Source: Colwellia sp. PAMC 21821 (GTDB taxonomy: Bacteria > Pseudomonadota > Gammaproteobacteria > Enterobacterales > Alteromonadaceae). From it: 64,000 nucleotides of DNA. Below the pieces are notes generated by a model. It made no database searches. It saw nothing but the letters and a program-made list of their open reading frames with translations, and had not been told where the DNA came from. Both the position numbers and the translations under genes were made by a program. Positions 1 through 9,313 of this stretch are shown in pieces; position 1 is the stretch's first letter; each line of letters starts with the position of its first letter. Where the stretch lies: positions 992,001 through 1,056,000 of the forward strand of contig NZ_CP014943.1 in NCBI RefSeq assembly GCF_002077175.1, read 5' to 3'.

Positions 1-1514
1 TAGATTTACTCGATAATATTAAAGAAGGTGAAATCGGTCTTATCGCTTATGCGGGCGATGCTTTTAACATTAGCCCACTTACCGGCGACAGCAATAATAT
101 AAAATTATTACTACCGTCATTAAGCCCAGAGCTAATGCCTGTGCTGGGTAGTAACCCTTTCGCCGCACTTGCTTTAGCCAATGAAATGTTAGTCAACGCT
201 GGCCATAACAGCGGGGATATATATTGGTTTACCGACGGCATTGATAACATAGATATTCAAGATATAACCCAATGGTCGCGTGATCACCCTTATCGCCTTA
301 ATATTCTTGGCGTTGGCACAAAAACAGGCGCGCCTATTAAACTCAGTAACGGCGAGTTAATGAAAGACGACAACGGCGCAATTATTGTGCCCAAACTGCC
401 CGTGCAAGCATTACGAGGCCTCGCGCAACGCGGTAGAGGAAATTACACCACGCTAACTCATGACAATAAAGATATTGAACGACTGATCTACAAGCCAATG
501 GTCACAGACACCGACAACACCAAAGAAAGTGAAAACACCGGCGATCAATGGCAAGAATTTGGCCCTTATTTGTTGCTCTTAGTTTTACCACTGTTGTTAA
601 GTTACTTCAGACGTGGCGCACTATTGGTAACGCTTCCGTTTGCTCTATTATTAATGCCAAATAAAAACGCGCATGCAGATATGTGGCAAGATCTTTGGAA
701 AACTAAAGATCAACAAGGCCAAGCTCATTTTAAAAGTGAGCAATACCAACAAGCTGCAGCAGAATTTAAAAACCCACTATGGCAAGGAAGTGCACACTAT
801 AAAGCCGGTGATTACGAACAAGCCCTAGCCGCGTTTCAACAAGAGAACACCGCTGACGCACTATATAATCAAGGTAATGCCTTGGCTAAACTGCAGAAAA
901 TTGACGAAGCGATAGCAGCCTACGATAAAGCTTTACAGCTTGATGCCAATTTAGCCGATGCAAAAAATAATAAAGCCATTCTTGAACAGTTAAAGCAGCA
1001 GCAAGAAAACCAAGACCAACAATCTGGTGACGATCAACAAGAGCAAGACAAAGATCAAGAGCAACAAAATCAAGATGGCGAAAGTCAAAACAGCCAAAGC
1101 CAAGACGGTGAAGATAAAAAAGGCGAGCAGCAGCAAAGTGATCAAAATGGTCAACAAAACTCAGAACCAAAAGACCAATCCGAACAAGGTGAGTCATCTG
1201 AGCAACAAGATTCTGAAGATCAACAAGCGCAAAAAGACCAGCAACAAGCTGACAGTGAGCCACAAGAACAGACAGATGAGCAACAAGCTAAAGAAGCTCA
1301 GCAAGCCAAAGACACTGAAGAGTCAAATGATGCACAAAGCGTAGAAGCAAAACAAATAGCTGAGCAGTTAGCCAAAGAAACCGAACAAAAACATCAACAA
1401 TTACTCAATAAAGTAACAGATGATCCCTATATGCTACTGAGAAATAAAATGCAGTTAGAGTATCAAAAACGAAATCAAGATCGCCGAAATGTAGGAGTTA
1501 AGAAAAAGTGGTAA
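1..1514 (+). CDS. batB: BatB-like vWA-TPR protein, 5' end cut by window edge
   Basis: The frame is open from base 3, so the gene begins before the window and the ATG at 135 is internal. The visible part starts inside a von Willebrand factor A domain (WFTDGIDN, then ILGVGTKTGAPI). Two hydrophobic segments follow around 565-660, then a TPR region (ALYNQGNALAKL, EAIAAYDKALQL). Next comes a tail of roughly 115 residues made almost only of Q, D, E, S and K, and a basic C-terminus. This is the fused BatB/BatC architecture of the Bat (aerotolerance) operon, membrane-anchored with the vWA and TPR parts outside the bilayer; the exact role of Bat proteins is unsettled. It overlaps batD by 7 nt, implying translational coupling. 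Confidence 0.85.
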   Translation, partial: DLLDNIKEGEIGLIAYAGDAFNISPLTGDSNNIKLLLPSLSPELMPVLGSNPFAALALANEMLVNAGHNSGDIYWFTDGIDNIDIQDITQWSRDHPYRLNILGVGTKTGAPIKLSNGELMKDDNGAIIVPKLPVQALRGLAQRGRGNYTTLTHDNKDIERLIYKPMVTDTDNTKESENTGDQWQEFGPYLLLLVLPLLLSYFRRGALLVTLPFALLLMPNKNAHADMWQDLWKTKDQQGQAHFKSEQYQQAAAEFKNPLWQGSAHYKAGDYEQALAAFQQENTADALYNQGNALAKLQKIDEAIAAYDKALQLDANLADAKNNKAILEQLKQQQENQDQQSGDDQQEQDKDQEQQNQDGESQNSQSQDGEDKKGEQQQSDQNGQQNSEPKDQSEQGESSEQQDSEDQQAQKDQQQADSEPQEQTDEQQAKEAQQAKDTEESNDAQSVEAKQIAEQLAKETEQKHQQLLNKVTDDPYMLLRNKMQLEYQKRNQDRRNVGVKKKW

Positions 1515-3178
1515 GAGTTATAATTTCTTTGTTGGCTATTTTATTATCATTTCATAGCCACGCGTTAACACAAGTCAGTGCCTCGGTAGATAAAAACCCG
1601 GTAATGGTCAATGAATCGTTAATATTAACCGTTACCGCCGATGATGACATAGACAGAAACGCCTTAGACACATCAGCATTATTAACCGACTTTATTGTTG
1701 GCAGAACCTCCGTTAACTCACAAACTAGCATGGTGAACTTTAACACCACGCGAACCACCACTTGGAATACCGTATTAATACCGCGTCAGTCGGGTGAGCT
1801 TATTATTCCAGTATTTGATATTGAAGGCGTAAAAACACAAGTTATCAAACTTAACGTATTAGCGGCCAACAAATCAGCAGCGTCAAGCCAGCAAGATTTA
1901 TTTATCACCACTCAAGTATCTGCCACCGATATATACGTGCAACAGCAAATTACCCTAACGGTAAAGCTGCACTTCGCGGCAGAATTAAAACGCGGCAGTT
2001 TAACTGAACCGACTTTAGCGGGCGCAAACATTTTACAAGTTGGCAAAGATAAAGAGTCAGAAAATATCATTAACGGTAAACGTTATCGTATTATCGAACG
2101 CGTATATGCCATTAGTCCGCAAGAAAGTGGTGAAGTCACATTAAATTCGCCGATTTTTTCTGGCGAAATAATGATGCCTTCAGCCAGGCGTTCTAACTTT
2201 TTAAGCTTCGCGGATACAAAACCGGTTAGCGTGGTCGGCGACGACATTAAGTTAACGATTAAAGCTATTCCTGCTCAAGTTAATGGTGCATGGTTACCCA
2301 GTGAGCTGTTAGCTTTACATCAAGAATGGCAACCTGAGCCAAGCCAATTTAAAGTCGGTGAACCTATCACTCGCACCATCACCCTCACGGCAGCGGGTCT
2401 TTCAGAAGAGCAATTACCCGAAATTACGATGGATGTACCTCAAGGATTAAAAGTTTATCCTGATCAAGCTACGCTTCACACCGGCCTTAACAATGAACGT
2501 TTAGTCAGTCAGAAAGTGATCAACTTTGCCATTGTTGCCAGTCAAGCAGGTGAATATCAATTACCTGAAATTACGGTACCTTGGTGGAATACCGTGACAA
2601 ATAAAGCAGAAGTAGCAAAAATACCCGCTCAAACAATCACGGTATTACCAAACGCTGATATAACGCAAATCGTCACAGCACCACCAAGCGTTGCCCTTGA
2701 AAATACAACGCCATCGCCGATTGTAGAAACGGTGATAATTCAGCCGAACAACTTCCTACAATGGCTATTTCTAGCTTTATGGCTATTAACATTAGTCGCG
2801 TGGTATTTATCGGCTAAGCGCACTACTAAACCTAAGCGAATAAATGGTGAAACCAGTAGTAAGGTTAATAATGCACAGCTTGCTATAATGGCGGCATGTA
2901 AGAAAAATAATGGCGAATTAGCCTTAACCTGCTTACTGCCATGGGCACAATCACAAGCATCAAGCAGTAGCGAAAGCGAGTCACTAACAACTCTTGACTC
3001 ATTACATAGTTACTTCAACGATCAAGCACTGACTAACGCTATTATTGAGTTACAACAAAGTTATTATGGAAAAAGCCCTAGCGACTGGTCAGGCAACAAC
3101 CTGCTCGCGGCCATACAAATGTTACATAAAAAAAATCATAGTAAATCAGCAGACAAAAAAATTAACATTAACCCTTAA
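1508..3178 (+). CDS. batD: BatD family protein (oxygen tolerance)
   Basis: A 556-residue protein starting at GTG, seven bases inside batB. The start is supported because it places a signal peptide at the N-terminus (about residues 1-20, ending SHA). The long periplasmic part is beta-rich and repeats Ig-like segments typical of BatD, such as the early VDKNPVMVNESLILTV. One transmembrane helix lies near residues 415-435 (NNFLQWLFLALWLLTLVAW) and is followed by a cytoplasmic tail. It is the last gene of the bat operon here; no terminator is obvious, and the next 400 bp hold a MITE. Family assignment is firm, biochemical role unknown. Confidence 0.85.
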   Translation: MVRVIISLLAILLSFHSHALTQVSASVDKNPVMVNESLILTVTADDDIDRNALDTSALLTDFIVGRTSVNSQTSMVNFNTTRTTTWNTVLIPRQSGELIIPVFDIEGVKTQVIKLNVLAANKSAASSQQDLFITTQVSATDIYVQQQITLTVKLHFAAELKRGSLTEPTLAGANILQVGKDKESENIINGKRYRIIERVYAISPQESGEVTLNSPIFSGEIMMPSARRSNFLSFADTKPVSVVGDDIKLTIKAIPAQVNGAWLPSELLALHQEWQPEPSQFKVGEPITRTITLTAAGLSEEQLPEITMDVPQGLKVYPDQATLHTGLNNERLVSQKVINFAIVASQAGEYQLPEITVPWWNTVTNKAEVAKIPAQTITVLPNADITQIVTAPPSVALENTTPSPIVETVIIQPNNFLQWLFLALWLLTLVAWYLSAKRTTKPKRINGETSSKVNNAQLAIMAACKKNNGELALTCLLPWAQSQASSSSESESLTTLDSLHSYFNDQALTNAIIELQQSYYGKSPSDWSGNNLLAAIQMLHKKNHSKSADKKININP

Positions 3179-3218
3179 AAAACATTAATTTTTTATCGGA
3201 AAAGGAGCTATCGAAATT

Positions 3219-3428
3219 ATACCAATTTCATGAATTAGGTGATCTATTTTATACTTTGTGAAAATGACCAAATACACGGCATTTATTTTAATAACCAGTT
3301 GTTCAGGACAATAGGCGCCTGCATTGTCTAATAAGCTGCATATATGTAGCGATAATGATTAAATAAATAACGCCGTAGTGGGTCGTTTTAACCCGTATAA
3401 ATGATCAGATAATAGATGAGATTGGTAT
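3219..3428 (+). repeat. 210-bp MITE-like element, copy 1
   Basis: The ends are inverted repeats: ATACCAATTTCAT at the left and ATGAGATTGGTAT at the right, 12 of 13 bases complementary. No ORF is present. An inverted copy of exactly the same length lies at 63206-63415 and is recognisably similar along its whole length, for example GTTGTTCAGGACAATA and GATAATGATTAAATAAATAA. It fills most of the 400-bp gap between batD and the sigma factor gene. The remaining bases, 3429-3578, hold the sigma gene's 5' region with no promoter I can assign. Confidence 0.75.
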
Positions 3429-3578
3429 TAGCGCCTTTTTTATATTTCCCCTACTATTCGAAGTCATTAATCCCTCGCTTCGTTACCGCTATTTAACCGC
3501 TTAGTATTACCGCTAACCGTCAATATTTTTTCACGTTATAATGTAACTATCTAAATAAATGCATTCGTGTGAAATAAA

Positions 3579-4121
3579 ATGACAAAGCCTCAGGTCTCTT
3601 ACAACATGGCGACAAAACAAGTTAGATACGAAGCACTCGTTAAAGCATTACATGCAGATTTATATCGGTATGGCTATTGGCTATGCAACGATAAGCATAT
3701 TGCTGAAGACCTAGTGCAAGAAACATTTTTACGTGCATGGCGCGCGCTTGACTCGTTGAAAGACGAAAAGGCGGCAAAGTCATGGCTAATTACTATTCTG
3801 CGCAGAGAAAACGCCCGTCGTTTTGAGCGCAAGCGTTTTGAAATGAGTGAATATGAAGAAGCAACCATTACCGATGCAAAAGCAACCAGTAGTGAACAGG
3901 AAATTGAAAACCATTGGCTGCGTGAAAAAATAGCTCAAATGCCTGAAGAGTACCGCGAACCATTAGTGCTTCAGGTCATAGGTGGTTTTACTGGTGAAGA
4001 AATTGCCACCATGTTGTCGCTGAATAAAAATACCGTTATGACACGATTATTTCGTGCTCGCAATCAATTGAAAGAGGCCGTAGACGACGAGCCAAAATTA
4101 AGAGGTCTACACAATGGATGA
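3579..4121 (+). CDS. ECF-type RNA polymerase sigma factor
   Basis: A 180-residue sigma-70 family protein with only regions 2 and 4. Region 2 covers about residues 25-95 (LYRYGYWLCND, AEDLVQETFLRAWRAL). Region 4 covers about 125-170 (MPEEYREPLVLQ, FTGEEIATMLSLNKNTVMTR), the helix-turn-helix that reads the -35 box. It would direct RNA polymerase to a small regulon. The stop overlaps the DUF3379 gene by 8 nt, the usual arrangement of an ECF sigma with a membrane-bound partner. An alternative ATG nine codons downstream (3606) is possible because the first residues are not conserved-looking. Confidence 0.9.
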   Translation: MTKPQVSYNMATKQVRYEALVKALHADLYRYGYWLCNDKHIAEDLVQETFLRAWRALDSLKDEKAAKSWLITILRRENARRFERKRFEMSEYEEATITDAKATSSEQEIENHWLREKIAQMPEEYREPLVLQVIGGFTGEEIATMLSLNKNTVMTRLFRARNQLKEAVDDEPKLRGLHNG

Positions 4122-4827
4122 TTTGCAATTTAGACGAAGCATATTAGCCGATCCAAAAAGTCGAGATGAGGCAATTAATGCCAGCATAAAAAATGATCCG
4201 GCAAAACAAAAGTTTGTACAAGAAATTGACAATTTAGATAATAAAATCGCACAAGCAATGAATATTCCAGTGCCTGACGATTTAGTTAACAAGTTAATTT
4301 TACGCCAAACATTAGCCAGCCATCAGCAACAAAAACGTAAAACACGCGTTCGTTTAGCCATGGCGGCATCGGTTGCATTTGTGATGGGTTTAACCGTTAA
4401 TTTTTATATGTTTTCTAGTACATATAAAAATTTAGGTGACTATGCTATTGCACATGTTAATCATGAAGCAATGCACTTTTCTAATAATGACCAGCCAAAC
4501 GTAACGTTAGCTTCGTTAAACGAGAAAATGGCGACATTTAAAGGCAGTTTTGATAGTACCTTCGGCACGCTGATTTTTGCTGATTATTGTCGCTTTGACG
4601 GCAGTAAAAGCTTGCACTTAGTCTTTCAAGGTAAATCAAGCCCAGTTAATATCTTTATTTTACCCGAAGACGAAGACATTAAATTTATAGCTAATTTTGC
4701 GAATGATAAATTACAAGGTAAGTCATTAAACTTTAACCAATCAAACATTATAGTGGTTGGTGATAAGCAAGAGCCCATTCAACAATGGCAAGAACGCGTT
4801 AATAAAAATATTACCTGGTCAATTTAG
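4114..4827 (+). CDS. DUF3379 protein, probable anti-sigma factor
   Basis: A 237-residue protein with a cytoplasmic N-terminus of about 75 residues (FRRSILADPKSRDEA), one transmembrane helix near residues 85-103 (LAMAASVAFVMGLTVNFYMF) and a periplasmic C-terminal domain. This matches the DUF3379 family, which is regularly encoded directly after an ECF sigma factor. The 8-nt overlap with the sigma gene suggests a fixed stoichiometry. An anti-sigma role is inferred from this topology and context; no zinc-binding HxxxCxxC motif of the ZAS type is visible, so the mode of sigma binding is unknown. Confidence 0.75.
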   Translation: MDDLQFRRSILADPKSRDEAINASIKNDPAKQKFVQEIDNLDNKIAQAMNIPVPDDLVNKLILRQTLASHQQQKRKTRVRLAMAASVAFVMGLTVNFYMFSSTYKNLGDYAIAHVNHEAMHFSNNDQPNVTLASLNEKMATFKGSFDSTFGTLIFADYCRFDGSKSLHLVFQGKSSPVNIFILPEDEDIKFIANFANDKLQGKSLNFNQSNIIVVGDKQEPIQQWQERVNKNITWSI

Positions 4828-4887
4828 TTATCTAACTTAACTGTATTACGGTTTATAGCCTTTATAAACCGCACATTCAGAACAATC

Positions 4888-4917
4888 AAAAAAGCCATGA
4901 CAATGTCATGGCTTTTT
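4888..4917. terminator. Rho-independent terminator, bidirectional
   Basis: An 8-bp GC-containing stem (GCCATGAC / GTCATGGC, loop AAT) is flanked by A-run and T-run, so it can act for the DUF3379 gene on the plus strand and putP on the minus strand. A second, weaker hairpin (CGGTTTATA / TATAAACCG) lies just upstream at 4849-4871. Confidence 0.85.
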
Positions 4918-4965
4918 AATAAAAACTGAAAGCTTAAAACTGACAGCGTTCAGCTCATATCTGAG

Positions 4966-6450
4966 TTAGTGCTTAGCAGCAACCTGATCAAATATCGCTT
5001 CTATTTCTGGTTGTTCTTTTGTCGTCATTCGACTGACTAATACAATAGCAATACTCGCCATAATAAAGCCAGGTACGATTTCATACATAACCGAACTTAA
5101 AGATTGACCATTAATAGTGATTGGCGCGTAAATCCAAATCAATACAGTAATCGCTCCAGTTAACATACCTGCTAGCGCTCCATGTCGGTTCATTTTCTTC
5201 CAATACAAACTCATAATAACTAACGGGCCAAATGCGGCACCAAAACCGGCCCAAGCATTACTTACTAACGTTAATATCGAACTTTCTCGATCATAGGCAA
5301 GGAAAATTGCCACCATTGCCACTAAGGCTACTGACAATCGACCAACAAATACTAATTGCTTCTCACTGGCATCTTTATTTAAAAATGCTTGATAAAAGTC
5401 ACCGGTTAATGAGCTTGAAGTCACCAACAGTTGCGAAGAAATAGTACTCATAATTGCCGCTAAAATCGCAGCAAGTAAAAAGCCAGCAATAAGCGGATGG
5501 AACAACACTTGCCCAAGTAGAATAAATATCGTTTCAGCATCATTAACCACTAAACCTGTTTTAGCCACGTAAGCTACGCCCGCAAAACCGGTCGCCATAG
5601 CACCAAATAACGATACAATCATCCAACTCATACCTATTCGTCTTGCAGCAGGTAAATCGTCTACTGAACGTATAGCCATAAAACGCACAATAATATGTGG
5701 TTGACCAAAATAGCCTAATCCCCAAGCCATGGCAGATATTATAGCGACAATACTAACGCCACTAAAAAAGTTTAAAAATTCAGGGTTTATCTGCTCAATG
5801 GTGGTAAGCATAGCTTCCGTGCCACCAACATCTGATACTGCAACAAATGGCACCAACACCAAGGCAACAAACATGATACAGCCTTGAACAAAGTCAGTCA
5901 TACTCACGGCTAAGAAGCCACCAAACAGCGTATAAAGCACAACAACGCCAGCAGTAACATAAAGGCCTATTTCATAACTTAACCCGAATGAACTTTCGAA
6001 TAGCTTGCCGCCGGCAACAATCCCTGAAGATGTGTAAAGGGTGAAGAATAAAATAATAACTATCGAAGAAGTGATACGTAATGCACGAGAACTATCAGCA
6101 AAACGGTTTTCAAAAAAATCTGGCAGGGTTATCGAGTCATTTGCCAGTTCTGTGTAGGTTCTTAATCTTGGCGCTACAATCAAATAATTTAAGTATGCAC
6201 CTAGCATCAAGCCAAAAGAAATCCACACACTACTTAAGCCTACTGTGTACATAAGCCCGGGAACGCCCATCAGCATCCAACCACTCATGTCAGAAGCACC
6301 CGCAGAAAGTGCTGTTACCCCAGGGCCTAAACTACGCCCTCCCAACATAAAACCAGAAACGTCGCTGGTAGACTTTTTAAAAGCATATAAACCTATTCCT
6401 AACATTACAGCAAAATATAGTGCCAATGAAATCATTGTTCCTACAGCCAT
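4966..6450 (-). CDS. putP: Sodium/proline symporter PutP
   Basis: A 494-residue polytopic protein of the sodium:solute symporter family (SSS, LeuT fold) with about 13 hydrophobic segments. It carries PutP hallmarks: FMLGGRSLGPGVTALSAGASDMSGW near residues 34-58 (the helix 2 sodium and proline site), the segment GLGYFGQPHIIVRFMA in the middle, and SSQLLVTSSSL near 340. It imports proline with Na+ for nutrition or osmoprotection. The start has a strong Shine-Dalgarno sequence (CGGAGG, five bases upstream). No putA is adjacent. It ends against the shared bidirectional terminator. Confidence 0.92.
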   Translation of the reverse strand: MAVGTMISLALYFAVMLGIGLYAFKKSTSDVSGFMLGGRSLGPGVTALSAGASDMSGWMLMGVPGLMYTVGLSSVWISFGLMLGAYLNYLIVAPRLRTYTELANDSITLPDFFENRFADSSRALRITSSIVIILFFTLYTSSGIVAGGKLFESSFGLSYEIGLYVTAGVVVLYTLFGGFLAVSMTDFVQGCIMFVALVLVPFVAVSDVGGTEAMLTTIEQINPEFLNFFSGVSIVAIISAMAWGLGYFGQPHIIVRFMAIRSVDDLPAARRIGMSWMIVSLFGAMATGFAGVAYVAKTGLVVNDAETIFILLGQVLFHPLIAGFLLAAILAAIMSTISSQLLVTSSSLTGDFYQAFLNKDASEKQLVFVGRLSVALVAMVAIFLAYDRESSILTLVSNAWAGFGAAFGPLVIMSLYWKKMNRHGALAGMLTGAITVLIWIYAPITINGQSLSSVMYEIVPGFIMASIAIVLVSRMTTKEQPEIEAIFDQVAAKH

Positions 6451-6469
6451 TTAACCTCCGAAAAACATT

Positions 6470-6523
6470 ATACCAATTGAACTGATCTATTTTGAAACTT
6501 AACGAGTATAATCAATATGGTAT
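6470..6523. repeat. Short ATACCAAT-ended palindromic element
   Basis: A 54-bp stretch begins ATACCAATTGA and ends TCAATATGGTAT, imperfect inverted ends resembling those of the 210-bp MITE. It may be an internally deleted relative. The rest of the 291-bp gap between putP and the EAL-HDOD gene shows nothing I recognise. Confidence 0.4.
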
Positions 6524-6741
6524 TTAAAACTGTTCAAAAAATTAGCTATTTACTAGACATTTGAACGTGAGCAACAATAATATGCTTAGTTAATAGCAGT
6601 TTCCATGTTTTTTCGTGAGTATTCACAAATATTTGTGTTATAAATAAGAGAGCTAATGTGCAAATTAATTTTGCCAAACAATAATACCAAGCAATAATAA
6701 TAAAGTTATCTGTTATAACGTTGGATTAATTAGGGATTTGT

Positions 6742-7962
6742 ATGTACTTTTACGCAGCTAGGCAGCCCATTCTGGATATAGATAAAAATCTATTTGCCTA
6801 CGAGCTATTGTTTCGCGATAGCATAATTAATGTCTTCCCTGACATTGATGGTGACGAAGCAACTACAAAAATGATCGAGGCCAGCAATTTTAATCTCGGC
6901 ATCAGTGAATTTACCGGTAACAAACCTGCTTTTATTAATTTCACCTTAGAAACTCTGATTAAAGGTTATCCAGAAACCTTAACTACAGAAGAATTAGTAG
7001 TCGAAATTTTAGAAACGGTAAAACCAGGCAAAAAATTATTGTCCATATGTAAAGACTTGCATGAAAAAGGCTACACCATCGCTTTAGATGATTATATTCA
7101 TCAGACGGTATGGCAGCACTTCTACCCGTTTATACATATTATTAAAATAGACTGGCAAGACACCACAGTAGACACTATAAAAGAAGTTAAAGCCGCCATT
7201 GAAGCTTTTCCGCACATAAAATTACTCGCGGAAAAAGTCGAAACCTATGAAGAATATAACCAAGCTGTAGAATTAGGGTTTGTGTTATTTCAAGGCTTCT
7301 TTTTTGCTAAACCAGAAATGGTTAAAACCAAAAATTTATCACCATCACAAATAGCCATGGCTGAATTACTCTATGAAACATCAAAAACAGAGTTAGACTT
7401 AGCCAGTATCACATCAGTGTTTGAGCGTGATGTAACTTTATCCTATAAATTATTACGTTACGCAAACTCGGCTATTTTTAAACGTAGAAGTGAAATATCC
7501 ACAATTAAACAAGCACTTGTTACCTTAGGTTCATCAGAGCTAAAACGCTTTCTTGGATTAATGTTTGCTGCAAATATTAACCCTGAAAAGCCATCTGAAC
7601 TCATTAACTCTGCTATGGCACGTGCAAAATTTTGTGATTTAATGGCTAGTGAAGTTAAACAACCCATTGATAACGCCATTGCCTTTCTAACAGGACTTCT
7701 CTCGTTAATTGATGCAATTGTTGATGAAGATTTAGAAAGCATTCTTACCAAACTTCCGCTAGCTCAAGAAATTAAAGACACGTTATTAACACGTGAAGGC
7801 GATACAGCTGACTTAATTAAATTGCTAGAGCTTATAGAACGAGCCGAATGGTCAGAAACCACCGCAATAATGCAAAAGCAAGGATTAGACAAAGCCGCAG
7901 TGGTTAAATGCTATAACGAAGCAATAGCCTGGGCCGACGAGCAAACCATTGCTAATTATTAG
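6742..7962 (+). CDS. EAL-HDOD signalling protein with degenerate EAL domain
   Basis: A 406-residue protein of the YuxH/CdgJ type. An EAL-fold domain fills residues 1-205 and an HDOD domain about 205-385 (TLSYKLLRYANSA, IKQALVTLGSSELKRFL). The catalytic EAL signature is replaced by ELL (AYELLFRD), and the usual DDFG is DDYI, so c-di-GMP hydrolysis is unlikely and a binding or scaffold role is more probable. In Vibrio, relatives influence motility and biofilm formation; that link is family knowledge, not seen here. It is monocistronic with its own terminator. Confidence 0.85.
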   Translation: MYFYAARQPILDIDKNLFAYELLFRDSIINVFPDIDGDEATTKMIEASNFNLGISEFTGNKPAFINFTLETLIKGYPETLTTEELVVEILETVKPGKKLLSICKDLHEKGYTIALDDYIHQTVWQHFYPFIHIIKIDWQDTTVDTIKEVKAAIEAFPHIKLLAEKVETYEEYNQAVELGFVLFQGFFFAKPEMVKTKNLSPSQIAMAELLYETSKTELDLASITSVFERDVTLSYKLLRYANSAIFKRRSEISTIKQALVTLGSSELKRFLGLMFAANINPEKPSELINSAMARAKFCDLMASEVKQPIDNAIAFLTGLLSLIDAIVDEDLESILTKLPLAQEIKDTLLTREGDTADLIKLLELIERAEWSETTAIMQKQGLDKAAVVKCYNEAIAWADEQTIANY

Positions 7963-7990
7963 CCATTAAATAACTACTGCTCAAAAGACA

Positions 7991-8034
7991 AAACTAAAAA
8001 AACCTAATATGAAAATATTAGGTTTTTTAGTTTT
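7991..8034 (+). terminator. Rho-independent terminator of the EAL-HDOD gene
   Basis: A long nearly perfect stem (AACCTAATAT / ATATTAGGTT, loop GAAA) extends outward through an A-tract pairing with a T-tract. It starts about 30 bp after the stop codon. Confidence 0.85.
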
Positions 8035-8044
8035 TTCAGCTCTT

Positions 8045-8235
8045 TGTAGGTTGGGCTTCAGCCCATCGCTCTATGGATATATAAGCACCAGACATGACGG
8101 CATAAATGCCGACCTACAATAACAAACGCTACCTATTCAGGTTTGTCACTGCCAGATTTTTTGTAGGTTGGGCTTCAGCCCATCGCTCTATGAATATATA
8201 AACACCACACATGACGGCATAAATACCGACCTACA
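8045..8235. repeat. Two REP doublets (BIME)
   Basis: Two copies, 8045-8118 and 8162-8235, each consist of a REP and an inverted REP: TGTAGGTTGGGCTTCAGCCC ... GGCATAAATGCCGACCTACA. Each arm forms a 5-bp hairpin (GGGCT/AGCCC, GGCAT/ATGCC) next to a GTAG head. The second right arm has one stem mismatch (GGCAT/ATACC). They lie between the converging EAL-HDOD and galE genes, 14 bp from the galE stop. Confidence 0.85.
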
Positions 8236-8249
8236 ATACCAAGCGCTAA

Positions 8250-9260
8250 CTATTCAAAACCATTAGGGTTTTGTGACTGCCAGCGCCATGTATCTGCAAT
8301 CATAGTGGCTAAATCACGTTTAGCATGCCAACCAAGCAAAGTATTCGCAACACTCGCGTCAGCATATACCGTAGCAATATCTCCAGCGCGTCGTGGTGCA
8401 ATGTTGTAAGGTATATCTTGCCCTGATATCTCTTTAAAGGTATTAACAATCTCTAAAACCGACGTACCATTACCCGTACCTAAATTAATAGGAACACAGC
8501 CTTTAATTTCGCTTAATTTTTCTAACGCTTTAACATGGCCTTGGGCTAAATCAACCACATGAATGTAATCTCTAACGCCTGTGCCATCAACTGTTTGATA
8601 GTCATCACCAAAAATTTGTAACTGCGCTAATCGGCCAACAGCGACCTGTGAAACGTAAGGCAGTAAATTATTCGGAATTCCGTTAGGATTTTCACCAATA
8701 AGGCCAGACTCATGTGCGCCAATCGGATTAAAATAGCGTAAACAAGCAATAGACCATTGCTCATCACTGCGCGCCAAATCAAACAAAATATTTTCTATCA
8801 TCAATTTGGTTTGACCATAAGGATTGGTCGCCGATGTTGGCATAGTTTCATCAAGTGGCGAAGGATTGTTCTCACCATATACTGTGGCAGATGAACTAAA
8901 CACTAAATTTTTAACGTTCTGCTCAGCCATTACCTGCAACAAGGTTACCGAACCAGAAACATTATTATGATAATAATTTAACGGAATTTCACTAGACTCA
9001 CCAACCGCTTTTAAACCAGCAAAATGAACAACAGCGTCAATGTCATACTGCTCAAATACTTTCGTTAGAGCTTGGCGATCACAAATATCAGCTTGAATAA
9101 ATGTTACCGACTTCCCCGTAATTTGTTTAATACGATCAAGTACTAATGTTGAAGAATTTGATAAGTTATCAACAATAACAATATCTTTATCCAGTGCAAG
9201 TAATTCAACAACTGTGTGGCTACCAATAAAACCTGTACCACCTGTGATCAACAAACTCAT
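8250..9260 (-). CDS. galE: UDP-glucose 4-epimerase GalE
   Basis: A 336-residue extended short-chain dehydrogenase interconverting UDP-glucose and UDP-galactose (or the N-acetyl forms). It has the N-terminal NAD-binding GGTGFIGSH, the active-site Ser (FSSSATVYG) and YxxxK (YGQTK), and the C-terminal sugar-binding region (YIHVVDLAQGH, NLGTGNGTSV). Length is normal for GalE (about 338). It lies apart from, but on the same strand as, the polysaccharide locus and may feed it. A DHH gene follows upstream at 53 bp. Confidence 0.93.
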   Translation of the reverse strand: MSLLITGGTGFIGSHTVVELLALDKDIVIVDNLSNSSTLVLDRIKQITGKSVTFIQADICDRQALTKVFEQYDIDAVVHFAGLKAVGESSEIPLNYYHNNVSGSVTLLQVMAEQNVKNLVFSSSATVYGENNPSPLDETMPTSATNPYGQTKLMIENILFDLARSDEQWSIACLRYFNPIGAHESGLIGENPNGIPNNLLPYVSQVAVGRLAQLQIFGDDYQTVDGTGVRDYIHVVDLAQGHVKALEKLSEIKGCVPINLGTGNGTSVLEIVNTFKEISGQDIPYNIAPRRAGDIATVYADASVANTLLGWHAKRDLATMIADTWRWQSQNPNGFE

Positions 9261-9313
9261 TTTAAATCCTTATAATGATTTACTCAGTTAACGCTTAAAA
9301 AAGCCAACATAAT

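Noticed and set aside
1027..1344. 105-residue plus-strand ORF rich in Lys and Asn inside batB
   Set aside because: It is the shifted reading of the Gln/Asp/Glu-rich low-complexity part of batB.
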